The notes below the pieces were generated by a model that was not told the origin of the DNA, made no database searches, and saw only the letters and a program-made list of their open reading frames with translations. DNA of 64,000 nucleotides from Aurelia coerulea (taxonomy: Eukaryota > Cnidaria > Scyphozoa > Semaeostomeae > Ulmaridae): NCBI GenBank assembly GCA_039566865.1, contig CM076958.1:3534001-3598000 (forward strand), written 5' to 3'. The position numbers and the translations under genes are program-made. Shown here piece after piece: positions 1 through 12,500 of the stretch. Numbering within the stretch: the stretch's first letter is position 1; every line of letters starts with the position of its first letter.

Positions 1-597
1 CGATTTCGAGAATACCGATTTTAGGCAAAAAGGGAAGGCTATACCCTTTGCATTTTGGAAAAAATAGTCCGATTTCGAGAATACCGATTTTAGGCAAGAA
101 GGTAAGGCTATACCCTTTGCTTTTTTGAAAAAATTGTCCCATTTCGAAAATACCGATTTTAGGCCAAAAGGTAAGGCTATACCCTTTGTTTTTTGGCAAA
201 AAATAGTCCGATTTCGAGAATACCGATTTTAGGCCAAAAAGTAAGGCTATCCCCTTTGCTTTTTGGCAAAAAATAGTCCGATTTTGAAAATACCGATTTT
301 AGGACAAAAGGTAAGGCTATACCCTTTGCTTTTCGGCAAAAATTTTCCGATTTCGAGAATACCAATTTTAGGCATAAAGGTAAGGCTATACCCTTTGCTA
401 TTTGAAAAAATAGTCCGATTTCGAGAATACCGATTTTAGGCAAGAAGGTAAGGCTATACCCTTTGCTTTTTTGAAAAAATTGTCCCATTTCGAGAATACC
501 GATTTTAGGCCAAAAGGTAAGGCTATACCCTTTGTTTTTTGGCAAAAAATAGTCCGATTTCGAGAATACCGATTTCTCGATTTCTCGATTATACCGA

Positions 598-820
598 TTT
601 CTCGAAATCGGACAATTTTTGCCGAAAAGCAAAGGGTATAGCCTTCCCTTTTGGCCTAAAATCGGTATTCTCGAAATCGGATAATTTTTTGCAAAAAAAG
701 CAAAGGGTATAGGCTTACCTTTTGGCCTAAAATCGGTATTCTCGAAATCGGACTATTTTTTCCAAAAAGCAAAGGGTATAGTCTTACCTTTTGTCCTAAA
801 ATCGGTATTCTCAAAATCGG
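598..820 (-). repeat. Inverted block of about three satellite monomers
   Basis: Up to about 575 the monomers read forward. The sequence then stutters (GATTTCTCGATTTCTCGATT), and from about 598 the same monomer is read on the opposite strand (CTCGAAATCGGACAATTTTT). At 820/821 the direction switches back abruptly, from AAAATCGG to CCAAAAAGTAAGG. The block holds slightly more than three monomers. Confidence 0.93.
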
Positions 821-3537
821 CCAAAAAGTAAGGCTATGCCCTTTGCTTTTTGGAAAGAATAGTCCGATTTCGAGAATACCGATTTTAGGCCAAAAGGGAA
901 GGCTCTACCCTTTGCTTTTTGGCAAAAATAGTCCGATTTCGAGAATACCAATTTTAGGCCAAAAGGTAAGGCTATACCCTTTGCTTTTTGGCAAAAATAG
1001 GCAAATTTCCAGAATACCAATTTTAGGCCAAAGGGTAAGGCTATACCCTTTGCTTTTTGGCAAAAATAGTCTGATTTCGAGAATACCGATTTTAGGCCAA
1101 AAGGGAAGGCTATACCCTTTGCTTTTTGGCAAAAATAGTCTGATTTCGAGAATACCGATTTTAGGAAAAAAGGGAAGGCTATACCCTTTGCTTTTTGGAA
1201 AAAATAGTCCGATTTCGAGAATACCGATTTTAGGCCAAAAGGGAAGACTATACCCTTTGCTTTTTGGCACAAATAGTCCAACTTCGAGAATACCGATTTT
1301 AGGCCAAAAGGTAAGGCTATGCCCTTTGCATTTTGGAAAAAAAGTCCGATTTTGAGAATACCGATTTTAGGACAAAAGGTAAGGCTATACCCTTTGCTTT
1401 TAGGAAAAAATAGTCCGATTTCGAGAATACCGATTTTAGGCCAAAAGGTAAGGCTATACCCTTTGCTTTTTGGCACAAATAGTCCAACTTCGAGAATACC
1501 GATTTGAGGCCAAAAGGTAAGGCTATGCCCTTTGCATTTTGGAAAAAAAAGTCCGATTTTGAGAATACCGATTTTAGGACAAAAGGTAAGGCTATACCCT
1601 TTGCTTTTTGGAAAAAATAGTCCGATTTCGAGAATACCGATTTTAGGCCAAAAGGGAAGGCTATACCCTTTGCTTTTCGGCAAAAATTGTCCGATTTCGA
1701 GAATACCAATTTTAGGCATAAAGGTAAGGCTATACCCTTTGCTATTGGAAAAAATAGTCCGATTTCGAGCATACCGATTTTAGGCAAAAAGGGAAGGCTA
1801 TACCCTTTGCTTTTTGGAAAAAATTGTCCGATTTCAAGAATACCGATTTTAGGCAAGAAGGTAAGGCTATACCCTTTGCTTTTTGGCAAAAAATAGTCCG
1901 ATTTCGAGAATACCGATTTTAGGCCAAAAAGTAAGGCTATCCCCTTTGATTTTTGGCAAAAAATAGTCCGATTTTGAGAATACCGATTTTAGGACAAAAG
2001 GTAAGGCTATACCCTTTGCTTTTTGGCAAAAACAGTCCGATTTCGAGAATACCGATTTTAGGCAAAAAGGGAAGGCTATACCCTTTGCTTTTTGGAAAAA
2101 ATAGTCCGATTTCGAGAATACCGATTTTAGGCTAAAAGGTAAGGCTATACCCTTTGCTTTTTGGCAAAAATTTGCCGATTTCAATAATACCTATTTAAGG
2201 TCAAAAGGTAAGGCTATACCCTTTGCTTTTTGGAAAAAATAGTCCGATTTCGAGAATACCGATTTTAGGACAAAAGGTAAGTCTATACCCTTTGCTTTTT
2301 GGCAAAAACAGTCCGATTTCGAGAATACCGATTTTAGGCCAAAAGGTAAGGCTATACCCTTTGCTTTTTGGAAAAAATAGTCCGATTTCGAGAATACCGA
2401 TTTTAGGCCAAAAGGTAAGGCTATACCCTTTGCTTTTTGGCACAAATAGTACGATTTCGAGAATACCGATTTTAGGCCAAAAGGCAAAGCTATGCCCTTT
2501 GCATTTTGAAAAAAAAGTCCGATTTTGAGGATACCGATTTTAAGCTAAAAGGTAAGGCTATGCCCTTTGCATTTTGGAAAAAATAGTCCGATTTCGAGAA
2601 TACCAATTTTAGGCAAGAAGGTAATGCTAAACGCTTTGCTTTTCGGCAAAAATTGTCCGATTTCGAGAATACCAATTTTAGGCATAAAGGTAAGGCTATA
2701 CCCTTTGCTATTGGAAAAAATAGTCCGATTTCGAGAATACCGATTTTAGGCCAAAAGGTAAGGCTATACCCTTTGCTTTTTGGCAAAAATAGTCCAACTT
2801 CGAGAATACCGATTTTAGGCCAAAAGGTAAGGCTATGCCCTTTGCATTTTGGAAAAAAAGTCCGATTTTGAGAATACCGATTTTAGGACAAAAGGTAAGG
2901 CTATACCCTTTGCTTTTTGGAAAAAATAGTCCGATTTCGAGAATACCGATTTAAGGCCAAAAGGTAAGGCTATGCCCTTTCATTTTGGAAAAAAAAGTCC
3001 GATTTTGAGAATACCGATTTTAGGACAAAAGGTAAGGCTATACCCTTTGCTTTTTGGAAAAAATAGTCCGATTTCGAGAATACTGATTTTAGGCCAAAAG
3101 GTAAGGCTATACCCTTTGCTTTTTGGCAAAAATAGTCCGATTTCGAGAATACCGATTTTAGGCCAAAAGGTAAGGCTATGCCCTTTGCATTTTGGAAAAA
3201 AAAGTCCGATTTTGAGAATACCGATTTTAGGCTAAAAGGTAAGGCTATGCCCTTTGCATTTTGGAAAAAATAGTCCGATTTCGAGAATACCGATTTTAGG
3301 CAAGAAGGTAAGGCTATACCCTTTGCTTTTAGGAAAAAATAGTCCCATTTCGAGAATACCGATTTTAGGCCAAAAGGTAAGGCTATGCCCTTTGCATTTT
3401 GGAAAAAAAAGTCCGATTTTGAGAATACCGATTTTAGGACAAAAGGTAAGGCTATACCCTTTGCTTTTTGGAAAAATAGTCCGATCTCGAGAATACCGAT
3501 TTTAGGCCAAAAGGTAAGGCTATACCCTTTGCTTTTC

Positions 3538-6500
3538 GGAAAAAATAGGCCTATTTCTAGAATACCGATTTTAGGCCAAAAGGTAAGGCTATACCCTTTG
3601 CTTTTCGGAAAAAATAGTCCGATTTCGAGAATACCGATTTTAGGCCAAAAGGTAAGGCTATACCCTTTGCTTTTTGGAAAAAATAGTCCGATTTCGAGAA
3701 TACCGATTTTAGGCCAAAAGGTAAGGCTATACCCTTTGCTTTTAGGCAAAAATAGGCCCAGTTCCAGAATACCGATTTTAGGCCAAAAGGTAAGGCTATA
3801 CCCTTTGCTTTTAGGCAAAAATAGACCCAGTTCCAGAATACCGATTTTAGGCCAAAAGGTAAGGCTATACCCTTTGCTTTTCGGAAAAAATAGGCCCATT
3901 TCCAGAATACCGATTTTAGGCCAAAAGGTAAGGCTATACCCTTTGCTTTTAGGCAAAAATAGGCCCAGTTCCAGAATACCGATTTTAGGCCAAAAGGTAA
4001 GGCTATACCCTTTGCTTTTCGGAAAAAATAGGCCCATTTCCAGAATACCGATTTTAGGCCAAAAGGTAAGGCTATACCCTTTGCTTTTAGGCAAAAATAG
4101 GCCCAGTTCCAGAATACCGATTTTAGGCCAAAAGGTAAGGCTATACCCTTTGCTTTTCGGAAAAAATAGGCCCATTTCGAGAATACCGATTTTAGGCCAA
4201 AAGGTAAGGCTATACCCTTTGCTTTTTGGAAAAAATAGTCCGATTTCCAGAATACCGATTTTAGGCCAAAAGGTAAGGCTATACCCTTTGCTTTTAGGCA
4301 AAAATAGGCCCAGTTCCAGAATACCGATTTTAGGCCAAAAGGTAAGGCTATACCCTTTGCTTTTAGGCAAAAATAGACCCAGTTCCAGAATACCGATTTT
4401 AGGCCAAAAGGTAAGGCTATACCCTTTGCTTTTCGGAAAAAATAGGCCGATTTCGAGAATACCGATTTTAGGCCAAAAGGTAAGGCTATACCCTTTGCTT
4501 TTTGGCAAAAATAGTCCGATTTCCAGAATACCGATTTTAGGCCAAAAGGTAAGGCTATACCCTTTGCTTTTTGGCAAAAATAGGCCGATTTCGAGAATAC
4601 CGATTTTAGGCCAAAAGGTAAGGCTATACCCTTTGCTTTTTGGCAAAAATTTGCCGATTTCAAGAATACCGATTTTAGGTCAAAAGGTAAGGCTATACCC
4701 TTTGCTTTTTGGAAAAAATAGTCCGATTTCGAGAATACCGATTTTAGGCCAAAAGGTAAGGCTATACCCTTTGCTTTTTGGCAAAAATAGTCCGATTTCG
4801 AGAATACCGATTTTAGGCAAAAAGGTAAGGCTATACCCTTTGCTTTTTGGAAAAAATAGTCCGATTTCGAGAATACCGATTTTAGGCCAAAAGGTAAGGC
4901 TATACCCTTTGTTTTTTGGCAAAAATAGTCCGATTTCGAGAATACCGATTTTAGGCCAAAAGGTAAGGCTATACCCTTTGCATTTTAGGAAAAAAAAGTC
5001 CGATTTTGAGGATACCGATTTTAGGCTAAAAGGTAAGGCTATACCCTTTGCTTTTTTTGCAAAAAATAGTCCGATTTTGAAAATACCGATTTTAGGACAA
5101 AAGGTAAGGCTATACCCTTTGCTTTTCGGCAAAAATTGTCCGATTTCGAGAATACCAATTTTAGGCAAAAAGGTAAGGCTATACCCTTTGCTTTTGGAAA
5201 AAATAGTCCGATTTCGAGAATACCGATTTTAGGCCAAAAGGGAAGACTATACCCTTTGCTTTTTGGCACAAATAGTCCAACTTCGAGAATACCGATTTTA
5301 GGCCAAAAGGTAAGGCTATGCCCTTTGCATTTTGGAAAAAAAGTCCGATTTTGAGAATACCGATTTTAGGACAAAAGGTAAGGCTATACCCTTTGCTTTT
5401 TGGAAAAAATAGTCCGATTTCGAGAATACCGATTTTAGGCCAAAAGGTAAGGCTATACCCTTTGCATTTTGGAAAAAAAAGTCCGATTTTGAGAATACCG
5501 ATTTTAGGACAAAAGGTAAGGCTATACCCTTTGCTTATTGGAAAAAATAGTCCGATTTCGAGAATACCGATTTTAGGCCAAAAGGTAAGGCTATACCCTT
5601 TGCTTTTTGGCAAAAATAGTCCGATTTCGAGAATACCGATTTTAGGCCAAAAGGTAATGCTATGCCCTTTGCATTTTGGAAAAAAAAGTCCGATTTTGAG
5701 AATACCGATTTTAGGCTAAAACGTAAGGCTATGCCCTTTGCATTTTGGAAAAAATAGTCCGATTTCGAGAATACCGATTTTAGGCAAGAAGGTAAGGCTA
5801 TACCCTTTGCGTTTTTGAAAAAATTGTCCCATTTCGAGAATACCGATTTTAGGCCAAAAGGTAAGGCTATGCCCTTTGCATTTTGGAAAAAAAAGTCCGA
5901 TTTTGAGAATACCGATTTTAGGACAAAAGGTAAGGCTATACCCTTTGCTTTTTGGAAAAATAGTCCGATTTCGAGAATACCGATTTTAGGCCAAAAGGTA
6001 AGGCTATACCCTTTGCTTTTCGGAAAAAATAGGCCTATTTCTAGAATACCGATTTTAGGCCAAAAGGTAAGGCTATACCCTTTGCTTTTCGGAAAAAATA
6101 GTCCGATTTCGAGAATACCGATTTTAGGCCAAAAGGTAAGGCTATACCCTTTGCTTTTTGGAAAAAATAGTCCGATTTCGAGAATACCGATTTTAGGCCA
6201 AAAGGTAAGGCTATACCCTTTGCTTTTAGGCAAAAATAGGCCCAGTTCCAGAATACCGATTTTAGGCCAAAAGGTAAGGCTATACCCTTTGCTTTTAGGC
6301 AAAAATAGACCCAGTTCCAGAATACCGATTTTAGGCCAAAAGGTAAGGCTATACCCTTTGCTTTTCGGAAAAAATAGGCCCATTTCCAGAATACCGATTT
6401 TAGGCCAAAAGGTAAGGCTATACCCTTTGCTTTTAGGCAAAAATAGGCCCAGTTCCAGAATACCGATTTTAGGCCAAAAGGTAAGGCTATACCCTTTGCT

Positions 6501-9500
6501 TTTCGGAAAAAATAGGCCCATTTCCAGAATACCGATTTTAGGCCAAAAGGTAAGGCTATACCCTTTGCTTTTAGGCAAAAATAGGCCCAGTTCCAGAATA
6601 CCGATTTTAGGCCAAAAGGTAAGGCTATACCCTTTGCTTTTCGGAAAAAATAGGCCCATTTCCAGAATACCGATTTTAGGACAAAAGGTAAGGCTATACC
6701 CTTTGCTTTTTGGAAAAAATAGGCCCATTTCCAGAATACCGATTTTAGGCCAAAAGGTAAGGCTATACCCTTTGCTTTTAGGCAAAAATAGGCCCAGTTC
6801 CAGAATACCGATTTTAGGCCAAAAGGTAAGGCTATACCCTTTGCTTTTAGGTAAAAATAGGCCCATTTCCAGAATACCGATTTTAGGCCAAAAGGTAAGG
6901 CTATACCCTTTGCTTTTCGGCAAAAATAGGCCGATTTCGAGAATACCGATTTTAGGCCAAAAGGTAAGGCTATACCCTTTGCTTTTTGGCACAAATAGGA
7001 TTTCAGAATACCGATTTTAGGCCAAAAGGCAAAGCTATGCCCTTTGCATTTTGAAAAAAAAGTCCGATTTTGAGGATACCGATTTTAAGCTAAAAGGTAA
7101 GGCTATGCCCTTTGCATTTTGGAAAAAATAGTCCGATTTCGAGAATACCAATTTTAGGCAAGAAGGTAATGCTAACGCTTTGCTTTTCGGCAAAAATTGT
7201 CCGATTTCGAGAATACCAATTTTAGGCATAAAGGTAAGGCTATACCCTTTGCTATTGGAAAAAATAGTCCGATTTCGAGAATACCGATTTTAGGCCAAAA
7301 GGGAAGACTATACCCTTTGCTTTTTGGCACAAATAGTCCAACTTCGAGAATACCGATTTTAGGCCAAAAGGTAAGGCTATACCCTTTGCTTTTTGGAAAA
7401 AAAGTCCGATTTTGAGAATACCGATTTTAGGCCAAAAGGTAAGGCTATACCCTTTGCTTTTTGGAAAAAATAGTCCAATTTCGAGAATACCGATTTTAGG
7501 CCAAAAGGTAAGGCTATACCCTTTGCTTTTTGGAAAAAATAGTCCGATTTTCAGAATACCGATTTTAGGCCAAAAGGTAAGGCTATACCCTTTGCTTTTT
7601 GGAAAAAATAGTCCGATTTCGAGAATACCGATTTTAGGCCAAAAGGTAAGGCTATACCCTTTGCTTTTTGGCAAAAATAGTCCGATTTCGAGAATACCGA
7701 TTTTAGGCCAAAAGGTAAGGCTATGCCCTTTGCATTTTGGAAAAAAAAGTCCGATTTTGAGAATACCGATTTTAGGCCAAAAGGTAAGGCTATACCCTTT
7801 GCTTTTTGGAAAAATAGTCCGATTTCGAGAATACCGATTTTAGGCCAAAAGGTAAGGCTATACCCTTTGCTTTTTAGGAAAAAATAGTCCCATTTCGAGA
7901 ATACCGATTTTAGGCCAAAAGGTAAGGCTATGCCCTTTGCATTTTGGAAAAAAAAGTCCGATTTTGAGAATACCGATTTTAGGACAAAAGGTAAGGCTAT
8001 ACCCTTTGCTTTTTGGAAAAATAGTCCGATCTCAGAATACCGATTTTAGGCCAAAAGGTAAGGCTATACCCTTTGCTTTTCGGAAAAAATAGGCCTATTT
8101 CCAGAATACCGATTTTAGGCCAAAAGGTAAGGCTATACCCTTTGCTTTTCGGAAAAAATAGTCCGATTTCGAGAATACCGATTTTAGGCCAAAAGGTAAG
8201 GCTATACCCTTTGCTTTTTGGAAAAAATAGTCCGATTTCGAGAATACCGATTTTAGGCCAAAAGGTAAGGCTATACCCTTTGCTTTTAGGCAAAAATAGG
8301 CCCAGTTCCAGAATACCGATTTTAGGCCAAAAGGTAAGGCTATACCCTTTGCTTTTAGGCAAAAATAGACCCAGTTCCAGAATACCGATTTTAGGCCAAA
8401 AGGTAAGGCTATACCCTTTGCTTTTCGGAAAAAATAGGCCCATTTCCAGAATACCGATTTTAGGCCAAAAGGTAAGGCTATACCCTTTGCTTTTAGGCAA
8501 AAATAGGCCCAGTTCCAGAATACCGATTTTAGGCCAAAAGGTAAGGCTATACCCTTTGCTTTTCGGAAAAAATAGGCCCATTTCCAGAATACCGATTTTA
8601 GGCCAAAAGGTAAGGCTATACCCTTTGCTTTTAGGCAAAAATAGGCCCAGTTCCAGAATACCGATTTTAGGCCAAAAGGTAAGGCTATACCCTTTGCTTT
8701 TCGGAAAAAATAGGCCCATTTCGAGAATACCGATTTTAGGCCAAAAGGTAAGGCTATACCCTTTGCTTTTTGGAAAAAATAGTCCGATTTCGAGAATACC
8801 GATTTTAGGCCAAAAGGTAAGGCTATACCCTTTGCTTTTAGGCAAAAATAGGCCCAGTTCCAGAATACCGATTTTAGGCCAAAAGGTAAGGCTATACCCT
8901 TTGCTTTTAGGCAAAAATAGACCCAGTTCCAGAATACCGATTTTAGGCCAAAAGGTAAGGCTATACCCTTTGCTTTTCGGAAAAAATAGTCCGATTTCGA
9001 GAATACCGATTTTAGGCCAAAAGGGAAGGCTATACCCTTTGCTTTTTGGCACAAATAGTCCGATTTCGAGAATACCGATTTTAGGCCAAAAGGTAAGGCT
9101 ATACCCTTTGCTTTTTGGCAAAAATAGGCCGATTTCGAGAATACCGATTTTAGGCCAAAAGGTAAGGCTATACCCTTTGCTTTTTGGCAAAAATTTGCCG
9201 ATTTCAAGAATACCGATTTTAGGCCAAAAGGTAAGGCTATACCCTTTGCTTTTTGGAAAAAATAGTCCGATTTCCAGAATACCGATTTTAGGCCAAAAGG
9301 TAAGGCTATACCCTTTGCTTTTTGGCAAAAATAGTCCGATTTCGAGAATACCGATTTTAGGCAAAAGGTAAGGCTATACCCTTTGCTTTTTGGAAAAAAT
9401 AGTCCGATTTCGAGAATACCGATTTTAGGCCAAAAGGGAAGGCTATACCCTTTGCTTTTTGGCACAAATAGTACGATTTCGAGAATACCGATTTTAGGCC

Positions 9501-12500
9501 AAAAGGCAAAGCTATGCCCTTTGCATTTTGAAAAAAAAGTCCGATTTTGAGGATACCGATTTTAGGCTAAAAGGTAAGGCTATGCCCTTTTCATTTTGGA
9601 AAAAATAGTCCGATTTCGAGAATACCAATTTTAGGCAAGAAGGTAATGCTAAACCTTTGCTTTTCGGCAAAAATTGTCCGATTTCGAGAATACCAATTTT
9701 AGGCCAAAAGGTAAGGCTATACCCTTTGCTTTTGGAAAAAATAGTCCGATTTCGAGAATACCGATTTTAGGCCAAAAGGTAAGGCTATACCCTTTGCTTT
9801 TTGGCACAAATAGTCCAACTTCGAGAATACCGATTTTAGGCCAAAAGGTAAGGCTATGCCCTTTGCATTTTGGAAAAAAAGTCCGATTTTGAGAATACCG
9901 ATTTTAGGACAAAAGGTAAGGCTATACCCTTTGCTTTTTGGAAAAAATAGTCCGATTTCGAGAATACCGATTTTAGGCTAAAAGGTAAGGCTATACCCTT
10001 TGCATTTTGGAAAAAATAGTCCGATTTTGAAAATACCGATTTTAGGACAAAAGGTAAGGCTATACCCTTTGCTTTTTGGCAAAAATTGTCCGATTTCGAG
10101 AATACCGATTTTAGGCCAAAAGGTAAGGCTATACCATTTGCTTTTTGGAAAAAATAGTCCGATTTCGAGAATACCGATTTTAGGCCAAAAGGTAAGGCTA
10201 TGCCCTTTGCATTTTGGAAAAAAATAGTCCGATTTCGAGAATACCGATTTTAGGCCAAAAGGTAAGGCTATACCCTTTGCTTTTTTTGCAAAAAAATTGT
10301 CCGATTTCGAGAATACCGATTTTAGGCCAAAAGGTAAGGCTATACCCTTTGCTTTTCGGAAAAAATAGTCCCATTTCGAGAATACCGATTTTAGGCCAAA
10401 AGGTAAGGCTATACCCTTTGCATTTTGGAAAAAAAAGTCCGATTTTGAGAATACCGATTTTAGGCCAAAAGGTAAGGCTATACCCTTTGCTTTTTGGAAA
10501 AAATAGTCCGATTCGAGAATACCGATTTTAGGCCAAAAGGTAAGGCTATACCCTTTGCTTTTCGGAAAAAATAGGCCTATTTCGAGAATACCGATTTTAG
10601 GCCAAAAGGTAAGGCTATACCCTTTGCTTTTCGGAAAAAATAGTCCGATTTCGAGAATACCGATTTTAGGCCAAAAGGTAAGGCTATACCCTTTGCTTTT
10701 TGGAAAAAATAGTCCGATTTCGAGAATACCGATTTTAGGCCAAAAGGTAAGGCTATACCCTTTGCTTTTAGGCAAAAATAGGCCCAGTTCCAGAATACCG
10801 ATTTTAGGCCAAAAGGTAAGGCTATACCCTTTGCTTTTAGGCAAAAATAGACCCAGTTCCAGAATACCGATTTTAGGCCAAAAGGTAAGGCTATACCCTT
10901 TGCTTTTCGGAAAAAATAGGCCCATTTCCAGAATACCGATTTTAGGCCAAAAGGTAAGGCTATACCCTTTGCTTTTAGGCAAAAATAGGCCCAGTTCCAG
11001 AATACCGATTTTAGGCCAAAAGGTAAGGCTATACCCTTTGCTTTTCGGAAAAAATAGGCCCATTTCCAGAATACCGATTTTAGGCCAAAAGGTAAGGCTA
11101 TACCCTTTGCTTTTCGGAAAAAATAGGCCCATTTCCAGAATACCGATTTTAGGCCAAAAGGTAAGGCTATACCCTTTGCTTTTCGGAAAAAATAGGCCCA
11201 TTTCCAGAATACCGATTTTAGGCCAAAAGGTAAGGCTATACCCTTTGCTTTTTGGAAAAAATAGTCCGATTTCCAGAATACCGATTTTAGGCCAAAAGGT
11301 AAGGCTATACCCTTTGCTTTTAGGCAAAAATAGGCCCAGTTCCAGAATACCGATTTTAGGCCAAAAGGTAAGGCTATACCCTTTGCTTTTAGGCAAAAAT
11401 AGGCCCAGTTCCAGAATACCGATTTTAGGCCAAAAGGTAAGGCTATACCCTTTGCTTTTCGGAAAAAATAGGCCCATTTCCAGAATACCGATTTTAGGCC
11501 AAAAGGTAAGGCTATACCCTTTGCTTTTCGGAAAAAATAGGCCCATTTCCAGAATACCGATTTTAGGCCAAAAGGTAAGGCTATACCCTTTGCTTTTTGG
11601 AAAAAATAGGCCCATTTCCAGAATACCGATTTTAGGCCAAAAGTTAAGGCTATACCCTTTGCTTTTTGGCAAAAATAGGCCGATTTCGAGAATACCGATT
11701 TTAGGCCAAAAGGTAAGGCTATACCCTTTGCTTTTAGGCAAAAATAGTCCCATTTCCAGAATACCGATTTTAGGCCAAAAGTTAAGGCTATACCCTTTGC
11801 TTTTTGGCAAAAATAGGCCGATTTCGAGAATACCGATTTTAGGCCAAAAGGTAAGGCTATACCCTTTGCTTTTAGGCAAAAATAGGCCCAGTTCCAGAAT
11901 ACCGATTTTAGGCCAAAAGGTAAGGCTATACCCTTTGCTTTTCGGAAAAAATAGTCCGATTTCCAGAATACCGATTTTAGGCCAAAAGGTAAGGCTATAC
12001 CCTTTGCTTTTTGGAAAAAATAGTCCGATTTCCAGAATACCGATTTTAGGCCAAAAGGTAAGGCTATACCCTTTGCTTTTTGGAAAAAATAGTCCGATTT
12101 CCAGAATACCGATTTTAGGCCAAAAGGTAAGGCTATACCCTTTGCTTTTCGGAAAAAATAGGCCCATTTCCAGAATACCGATTTTAGGAGAAAAGGTAAG
12201 GCTATACCCTTTGCTTTTCGGAAAAAATAGGCCCAGTTCCAGAATACCGATTTTAGGCCAAAAGGGAAGGCTATACCCTTTGCTTTTTGGCACAAATTGT
12301 CCAACTTCGAGAATACCGATTTTAGGCCAAAAGGTAAGGCTATACCCTTTGCATTCTGGAAAAAAAAGTCCGATTTTGAGAATACCAATTTTAGGACAAA
12401 AGGTAAGGCTATACCCTTTGCTTTTTCGAAAAAATAGTCCGATTTCGAGAATACCGATTTTAGGCCAAAAGGTAAGGCTATACCCTTTGCTTTTTGGCAA

